A stretch of 64,000 nt of DNA from Heterotrichella gracilis (taxonomy: Eukaryota; Sar; Xanthophyceae; Tribonematales; Xanthonemataceae): contig JAULBX010030263.1 of NCBI GenBank assembly GCA_032358255.1, forward strand, positions 496,001-560,000. The letters are read 5' to 3'. Below, piece after piece: positions 56,792 through 64,000 of this stretch. The position numbers and the translations under genes are program-made. Positions within the stretch are counted from its first letter, which is position 1. The number at the start of each line of letters is the position of its first letter. The notes beneath the pieces are model-generated. The model had not been told where the DNA came from and did no database searches. It worked only from the letters and a program-made list of their open reading frames with translations.

Positions 56792-57946
56792 GGGCGCTCG
56801 GCACCACCAGCCCATGTTGGGTATTGAGCCTGCACTACAACACGTGCTTTTGGTCGTGACCCATGTTTGAGACTGCACTGCAACTCACGTGCATTGGCTA
56901 TGTGACCCACTCTTGTTGAGTCGTCGTCGACTACGTTGATGTCAGTAGACTCGCCACCTTACCAGTTGTGCTGCACTTTTGTCGCTGTTTTCTTCTCTCT
57001 ACCTTAACATAAGCTTCCGCTGTGTATTTATGCCTTCAAGGATAGCAAGCAAGAAAGCCACCGTTTGCCTATTCGTTGCCCTCTTTGCAACTCTACAAGT
57101 CGCAGCTTTGATAGCAAATGAACCCAGTAAATATGCCACCACACCTGTTTTTTGCAGAGCCAATGGTGTAATTTTCTGTGGCCATCTTATGCCACTGGTT
57201 ATTATCTTGCACGGTGCGCTCTTCTCAGAAGTGGTGCGTTCAGACCACGGATATGGAAGCCGTTGATTTTAAACCATATTTTGCTCCTTTCCTTCCCAAT
57301 AGGCCTTGGTGACATTATTCCCACTGTCCATGCAGACACTCTAGTGCATTGCCCTTGTTACCTACGCCATGTTCCGCTGGTGCTGCCCGGCCTGTCTGTG
57401 TTTTCCACTCGCTCGTGAGGTGCTGGCTACTGAGGTGCCGTCATGTGTGGGGGCAGTCTGTTTCTTTCTTGAAGTCAATGGCAAGCTTGCCATCTCTGGC
57501 ATGTGGCTCTACCCACTAGAACCAAGGCCACCTACGAGCTGTTGGCACACATTGTGGGGTATACGGGTTCAGTGCTCCGAGGAGGAATGTAGACATGGCG
57601 CTGGAGGCTATCAAGGAGTCTCGGCAGATCTGGAAATTCAAGTGGCCAGTGGGCACATTTTGAGCTCGGTTGTGATGTTTGAAACAGGTATTGCACTGTA
57701 AGAGTGGTGGAACAGTTATTATCGATATCACTTGTACGTGATACTCTGTTTCAGTGCTTAAACCAACTAATGAAACGTATGCTGTACATACGCTTCTATA
57801 AGACAGAGGTAGAAAACCTTAGAAGCCACTGCAACCTCTGCACAGTCCTGTGCCTCCTTGGGTAACGTTTCGTTGCATGGACACGTTGTGTTTTCTGTAC
57901 TCGTGTGAGTTGGTAAGCAGGCGCGTAAAGTTCAAGCAGCGCAGAC
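56792..57946. promoter_or_regulatory. Coiled-coil 3' flank and Ku70 upstream region
   Basis: 1.15 kb between two plus-strand genes. Open frames here (for example 56979-57266 and 57369-57701) have no domain signature or partner exons, and I do not call them genes. Confidence 0.45.
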
Positions 57947-60900
57947 ATGGACTACGAAGAAAATGAGTACGACGACTTGGAGCCGCATGACACTGAGGTG
58001 AGCCCGTGTGTCGAGTTCTACGCTCCGCATCACACGCAGCATGCATATGCATGCATGCATGCATGCAAAGGAGCTTCCGTGTTTTTCCTAAACGTCAGCA
58101 CGAAAATTGGAGCACAGCAGTTGTTGTTGCTTGGAGCTGGATGCCACTATTTGGGTGACGCATGCTTCGGTGTTCAGGTCCAAAATCAGCCTCAGCGTGA
58201 AAATGTAGTAATTCTCATTGACGCCCGACAGCCCATGTTTGAGGCTGCTGAAACGTCAGACACGGTACGTTGGAAACTGCATGTGTCACCTGATCTCCCT
58301 ATGGCATCCTGCTTCTTACACAGTGGACGCCCTCCCTCAGGACCTTGAAGGGGACACCTGGTTTGCCGTGGCAGTCAAGTTTGCCAGGGACTTCCTCAAG
58401 ACACGGATAATAGCAGCAGATAATGACAACATCGCCGTGGTGTTCTATGGCACGGTAAGTCTACTTCAATCCAGCTTGCGTTGACTCTGAGCACCCAACA
58501 CCTTGTCACTGACCCGTTGGTTGCAGAGGGAGGCCAAAAACCCCCCCAACTTGGACAGCACGTATGTCTACCAGGACCTTGCCGTGCCAGACGCGCTGCG
58601 CATCCGCCAGTTGGAGTCTCTCACAGGCAAGTGGTACCTATCTGTCTCTTTCTTTGTAACCAAAGGGACGCAGCATCTTGCACTATACTTCAGACAGGCT
58701 GCCGCATGCCATATCGTCAGGCCTGCTCCCTTTGCCATCTCAACCCCCCCACACCGAACCTGAACATCCAATTCAAGACAGCTTCCCATGATCCTGCTTG
58801 AAATCCTTGCTCCCTCCTCTGCAGACATGGACTTCCAGGAGCACATTGGCAGCCAGCTGCAGGCCAAGGCCCAGGACCAGGTCCTGAAGAACGGGCTGTG
58901 GGTGGCCAACCAGGAGCTGGCATCATCCACCGCTCGTGCCACCAAGCGCCTGCTGGTGTTCACCACAGAGGTGCTGCCGGAGGAGAGGTGCGGGAAGCTG
59001 GCAAAGGGCAGGGCAGATACAAGTATGGAAAGACGTTTAAATCAAATGTACTGCTGTGACATGCACACTGTGATAGGAGCTGGGTGGGACATGTGCCACG
59101 TGCGTTGGTGGGCCAGGCACATGCACTGATTGGCATGTGCATTGGGTGGTAGAAGTGTGATCAAACTGCCAGCTGTTTTGGTCAACGAGAGTGCCAACCT
59201 GGGCGGTGCCCATGCTCGACTACTACCAAAATCGCCCACGCAGTCTTAGCATCGTGCATGGCGCCGCACAACACTCCGGCACATTGCTGCAGCCATCCCA
59301 GAAATGCATCTGCATCAGCAATTGGAAGGTCAATCATCAAACTGCAAGGGCCACTTGCCTTCCCCCCTGCGCAGGGACAACATCCTTGTGCGCTCCAAGC
59401 AGCTGCACGAGGTGGGGGTGAGCATCGAGCTGCTGCCCATGGTGGGCCCCAGCGCCTCATTCGACATGTCCTTCTGGACCCAGGTGCTCAAGCTGGAGGC
59501 GGGGGAGGACCACCTGTGGGCATACCAGGCATCGGAGGTGGCGTACCGGCTGAAGGTGGGTGCCTCGCGGTGGGAAAGACCTGGCTCTAGGGTGGAATAT
59601 GTATATGAGATTGGTTGATTTGTTTTTTGTCATTTCCGTTTGTAACCAATGAGAATTGTAATAAGGATGTCTAAATAATTTCTAAAATCTAAAGATGTTT
59701 TTAGGTGTTAATTCCGTACAAGGGTTGTGGTTCTACAATGATGCTCGTGGTTCTGGCGAGAGTGTCTACATCAACCCCCTGAGTATCTAGATTGGATTGA
59801 GCACCAGCGCGCTGCCGTTGTACCGTTCGCCTAAGGGTGTCTGATCTCAACCCTGCCCTGCCGTGTGGCCTGTACCATGCAATGGAGCATGCACCATTGA
59901 CTGTTCTTTGGAACACACAGTGTGGCAAGATGAGATCGGCACAGCCTTTTTGGGAGGCTGAAACATCACCCCACTACCGCAGCTGCTTCCCCACTGACCC
60001 CCATCCCTCCCCCAACCATGTGCGCAGGGCCTGACCAGCTCCCTGCGCAGCAAGAGCCACAAGAAGCGTGCCATGGCATCGATGAGGTGGGCGCTGTCCG
60101 ACAGCCTGCAGGTGGCGGTGCAGCTGTACGCAATGGTGCAGCCGGCAACCAAGGGGGGCGTCAGCTGGCTGGATGCAAGCACAAACGAGCCCCTCAAGCC
60201 CGAGACGGCGTACATTGACAATGACACAGGTGGGTGGGAGGAAGTGATGCCGATGTGTCCACCTGGTGAGTTCATCTTGTGTGGGGTTGCGTTGCCTGGG
60301 ACCTGGCCAATGTGTAGGGTTGAGGGTTTCAGTGTGCACATGGTATGTTGCCACCCTAAGTTCATGTGGTGTGCAAGTGCTGCGCGCCGCTGCCAAACCG
60401 CCACGAGCATTAGGAAGCGAGAATCAAGCATCCAGCAGCATCGGCGCTTCCTTGTTCACCTGCACAGCCTGGCTGGTACTCAAAGTCTGATCGCCCCCTT
60501 TCCCAGGGGCCATTCTGACCGATATCCCCAAGCGCTCCTTCCCAAACCCCTCAGACTCCAAGCTCAAGGGAGCTCGCTTCCCCCGCATAGTCCTGGACAA
60601 AGAAGACGTTGCCGCACTGAAGCAGGTGTGTCGCGGGGGCGACATATGAGGGACGTAGCCTAAGATAGTATGGACTCAGACTCGATAGACCTAGACTAAA
60701 ATCCCTCACATGGCTTTCAATTTTATTCTAGAATATTAAGTCCTACTTGTTAGTAACAAAAATTAGTACTACAATATTCGTTCTTGCAAACTGTTCAGTT
60801 CGGAAAATATGTTTGATTGATCATTGAATAAATGGTACGTGTGTTTCAATTTCAGGTGCGTCCTCAGGGCCTGCGCCTGCTTGGGTTCAAGCCCAGGTCA

Positions 60901-62814
60901 GCCCTGCGCGAGTACCACCAGCTGCGCAACGCATCCTTCATGTACCCAGACGAGGCATCACTGGCAGGCAGCCTCACCCTGTTCTCGGCGCTGAATCACA
61001 CAATGTACGAGGGGGACAAGGTGGCAATCTGCTACTTCGTGCGATCAAGGTGGGTGGGGGAAGTGAGGAAGTGGGGTGGGGAGGTTGATTGAGGGGGGCC
61101 GCAGCTGCACTGCATCGGTCAGCCTGCATGGCGTAGGTGATTCAGGGGGGCATGGCACCAACCTACGGAGCACATGTGTGCCAGCAGTTCCTACCCACCT
61201 CGTAAACAGGCCTCTTCATAATTGTCGCCATCGTCGCTGCCACCGCCCGCCAACCCCCCTGGGCCCCCTGCGCAGGACCTCGGAGCCCCGCCTGGTTGCG
61301 CTGCTGCCCCAGATGGAGGAGAAGGACGAGGACGGGGTACAGCTCACGCCGCCGGGCATGCACATCGTGTACCTCCCCTTTGCGGATGATGTGCGCAACC
61401 CCGAGACAGATGCTGGGCTGGTGGGGACGGGGTTCAAGTTTGCTGAGGATGAGCAGGTGGCGGCTGCAGAGAAGCTGGTAGAGGCGCTGGAGATGCCTGA
61501 GTACGGGTTTGACTGCCCAAACCCCGCTCTGCAGAGGCACTACCAGGTGGGTGGCTAGGCACTGCAAGCGATGGTGGCGCGCTGCCCTGAACCTGGTGTA
61601 TGGTGGTGCTGTACATCTGATGAAATGTTGGGAATGGGGCATGGCGGTTGTTAGGGAGGGTTTTCCACAAGGTTGTGGCTGGGCCAGATGTAGGGAAGTC
61701 TGCAGGTGGCAAGGCACACGCCTGTTGCAGGAAGGCATCTTTTGATTAGGGTCGACCGTCCTGCATGCTGCTTTTTTGTCGATCATGTGTATCCTATGTG
61801 GTGCATCCACCAATATGATTGATGTGTGTGCACCCAAGTCCTTGCATATGCACATGGCTCTGATGGGTCCCCATCCCACCGTGCATGGCTACACCCGGCT
61901 AGCTGATTTGCGGCACCCCGTGTACCCACTGCACTCCTCGGGACTGCTCCCCACCCCCGCCAGTTCAACCCACCTGTGTGCCCGCTCAGGTGCTTGAGGC
62001 TGTTGCCCTGGATGAGGAGGTGCCCGACATGGACCCTGACCCCTCGCTGCCTGACAGTGAGGGCATGGAGAATGTAAAGGGGATGGTGCTGGCATTCAAG
62101 GTGAGAGTTGGGGGAGGCGGGTTGGTGGGGAAGGTGAGGGGGCGCTTGGCAGGGAGATGGGTGAGATGGTGGGGGTTGATGGTGATGGGGTGCATAGTGA
62201 GGCCACATGGGACTGTAGGAGGATGGCGGGTAATGGTCGGAGGCATATCAACCCTACGAGTGGCCCTTGCAATGTTTGTGGCGCTCCTCGTGCCTGGTGC
62301 ACCCGCATGCATGTAGATAAAATAGTATATATTATTGTTTTCTGACATCAGAAACTTCCAAAGGCTAAAGATAATGATACTTGACAGTAAATAATGACAC
62401 GGGTATTGCAATCACTGCAGGTACTCACTCATTGGATCTTGGCAAGTATGCACGAATCAGTCAGAAATTAGACAGATGTAGCGCAAGCTTGTGGGAAGCT
62501 GGCTGTATATCATGAAAGCATGTACATAATTAAGTCACATTTTTCCTGTGCAGGAGTTTGTGTTTGGCCCTGGTGTGAACGACCTTGAGGCCAAGCCCCA
62601 GAAAGACAAGAAGCGCAAGGTGCCGGATGCAGAGGTGGCGGCGGCGGCTGAGGAGAAGCTTGCGGGCATTGACCACCGACAGCTGGCGCTGGAGGGCAAG
62701 CTGGGCACGCTCACTGTTGAGCAGCTCAAGGCGTACTGCACCAAGCACGGCCTGGTGAAGGGAGGCAAAAAGGAGCAGCTCGTGGAACGGGTGGCAATCC
62801 ACGTGGGGAACTGA
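57947..62814 (+). CDS. XRCC6: Ku70, DNA double-strand break end-binding protein
   Basis: About 13 exons from ATG 57947 (acidic MDYEENEYDDLE head) to the stop at 62812-62814 give roughly 620 residues, the normal Ku70 size. Ku70 pairs with Ku80 to form the ring that holds DNA ends for non-homologous end joining and protects telomeres. The N-terminal von Willebrand-like domain opens with NVVILIDARQPMFEAAE and includes NIAVVFYGT and ATKRLLVFTTEVLP. The core barrel includes GLRLLGFKPRSALREYHQLR, SLTLFSALNHTMYEGDKVA and GMHIVYLPFADDVRNPE. A basic stretch (KPQKDKKRKVP) fits a nuclear signal, and the C-terminal SAP domain LTVEQLKAYCTKHGLVKGGK is the DNA-binding end typical of Ku70 and absent from Ku80. 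Spacing of the small 5' exons needs transcript support. Confidence 0.93.
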
Positions 62815-63690
62815 GGAGCGCTCGGGGGATGGGGTGCGTGCTGAGCGGCATGGACACCGAGTGTGTGTCTCACTGGGATTGTACTCATGCAAAGGTTGGC
62901 GCTTGTGTGCTGATGACCATTGCCTACTAGGCAGCTAGTAGCTCTTGTTGAGCTATGTGGATGTTGGCGCGCGCAATAGACAAATAGCAACACGCCATGC
63001 ACTGCGGCGCAACTGCATGGCCGAAGTACATCGGATTCCGCACACTGGTCAAAGTAACTATATCCACCATTTTCTACTATTATGCTATGCTGATTTTAAA
63101 TTAGAAGCAGCTTTCGTCCAACACATGGTTTATTTATCATGTGCATGTGTACACGTGGGTCTGAACCCCATAGGGAAACCAGGTCCTGTCAATGATTGTC
63201 CCCTAGCCTAGCCTAGTCCCCCTAAGGGGCTCATCTTGTACGTACTTCCAAGTTTATGTCATTCGTCAATAACTTGCATATTTGTTACTTGATATTCAGG
63301 CTAAAATGTTATAGTAGTGCCATGGCCTTGGCACTGCCACCGGTGATAAATATCATGACGATTGCTACCCAGGCTGGTATAATACTAGGCATTCCATGAT
63401 GATTAAATTCATCACCATTTATGATACCTGTACCACGTGACATTAAACTAACATGATAAAGGCTTCAATTCTCATGCAAGTACCATCAGATTCTTCCACA
63501 TGTGTAAGAAGTGAAACTGCCAGCATTAATGGCACGTGCGTGTGCATGCAGTGGTCAGACCTTGAGATCATGCCCAGAGTTCAATACCAGTACTTTGACG
63601 GTCAACTGGCCATGGCCACCGTGGCCACATGGCTATGTCCAAAATGGCCCAGGCTACAGAGCCCCCCCCCCCACCCCCCCGGACCCTCCT
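62815..63690. other. Ku70 3' flank, no gene seen
   Basis: AT-richer DNA with no coding signature between the Ku70 stop and the minus-strand exon at the right edge. Confidence 0.5.
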
Positions 63691-63852
63691 TCATTGCCTC
63701 CCCTTCCCCGCCCCCCTGCCGGCCTCCACCGCTGCCAGCACCGCGCTGAAGTCGCTGTCGCCCTCACCCTGCGCACACGCCTGGGCAAGCAGGGGATCCA
63801 TTAGTAACACTGTGCTGAGCAGGGTACACGCCAAGTTGTACACGCGTTGTGC
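63691..63852 (-). CDS. Probable last exon of a gene entering from the right
   Basis: On the minus strand, after a possible acceptor CTAG at 63856-63853, a 53-codon frame runs to a stop at 63693-63691. It reads as helical, protein-like sequence (RVYNLACTLLSTVLLMDPLL, QGEGDSDFSAVLAAVEAG) with a basic end (GAGKGRQ). An internal Met allows a shorter reading. The acceptor has a poor pyrimidine tract. I do not recognise the family, and the rest of the gene would lie outside the window. Confidence 0.4.
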   Translation of the reverse strand, partial: AQRVYNLACTLLSTVLLMDPLLAQACAQGEGDSDFSAVLAAVEAGRGAGKGRQ

Positions 63853-64000
63853 CTAGTGCCTCTGGAACCTGTGCCTAACGTCACATGCTAACTGTAATAG
63901 AAAAAAATGTGATGTCTTTTGGAAGATTAGGAGATGCGTATGACACACAGAGCAACTGCGCCTGCGCGCTGAAGATTGGCATGCAGCAACACAAGCACAT

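Noticed and set aside
56979-57701. Open frames between the coiled-coil gene and Ku70 as small genes
   Set aside because: No family signature, partner exons or coding-like composition; they are better explained as promoter and UTR sequence.
63380-63440. ATGATGA downstream of Ku70 as a C box
   Set aside because: No CTGA with a complementary flank follows within 150 nt.

Overview
The window looks like nuclear DNA of a green alga (Chlorophyta or a close relative). Genes are split by many GT-AG introns with G-rich donors (GTGAGT, GTGGGT) and C-rich acceptor tracts. Coding exons are GC-rich, several proteins carry plastid-type leaders, and the gene set mixes mitochondrial, plastid and plant-like functions. 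I cannot name the genus.

Layout, left to right. Positions 772-1769 (+) hold a cluster of five box C/D snoRNA genes, two of them a tandem pair. They are followed by a TraB-family gene (1998-4632, +). From about 4.6 to 15.1 kb the DNA is gene-poor and decayed. It contains two stretches of unrecognised broken coding sequence and a partial, frameshifted copy of the last two TraB exons (11104-12031). That copy starts 6 bp past a 48-bp near-perfect palindrome. Next come a plastid-type rhodanese (15116-18495, -), a DedA/VTT membrane protein (19379-22173, -), a TLC-domain protein (22967-25725, +), an intronless F-box/LRR gene (26776-28134, -), an LRR relic (about 28797-29059, +), a GH5 beta-mannanase (30387-34594, -), a 2-oxoglutarate-dehydrogenase-E1-like gene (about 35.68-44.1 kb, +), a cytochrome P450 (44471-48789, -), a WDR5-type WD40 protein (49297-51901, +), the complex I 23-kDa subunit (52433-53638, -), an unrecognised coiled-coil protein with a Thr/Ser-Pro-Lys/Arg tail (54675-56791, +), Ku70 (57947-62814, +), and the end of a minus-strand gene at the right edge.

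The genes do not form one pathway. Two serve mitochondrial respiration (E1-like and complex I), two are plastid/membrane proteins (rhodanese and DedA), and two are nuclear (Ku70 and WDR5).

The most interesting signals are four. (1) The snoRNA cluster has short D'-to-C' hairpins in which stems are kept and loops vary, and its guide stretches match well-known rRNA methylation regions. (2) In five places exon ends with donors, or acceptor regions, have been tandemly duplicated inside the adjoining intron. (3) The E1-like gene has an extra phase-neutral 177-nt exon next to a long inverted repeat. (4) A palindrome sits at the edge of the TraB partial duplication. All rRNA matches were made from memory and need an alignment.
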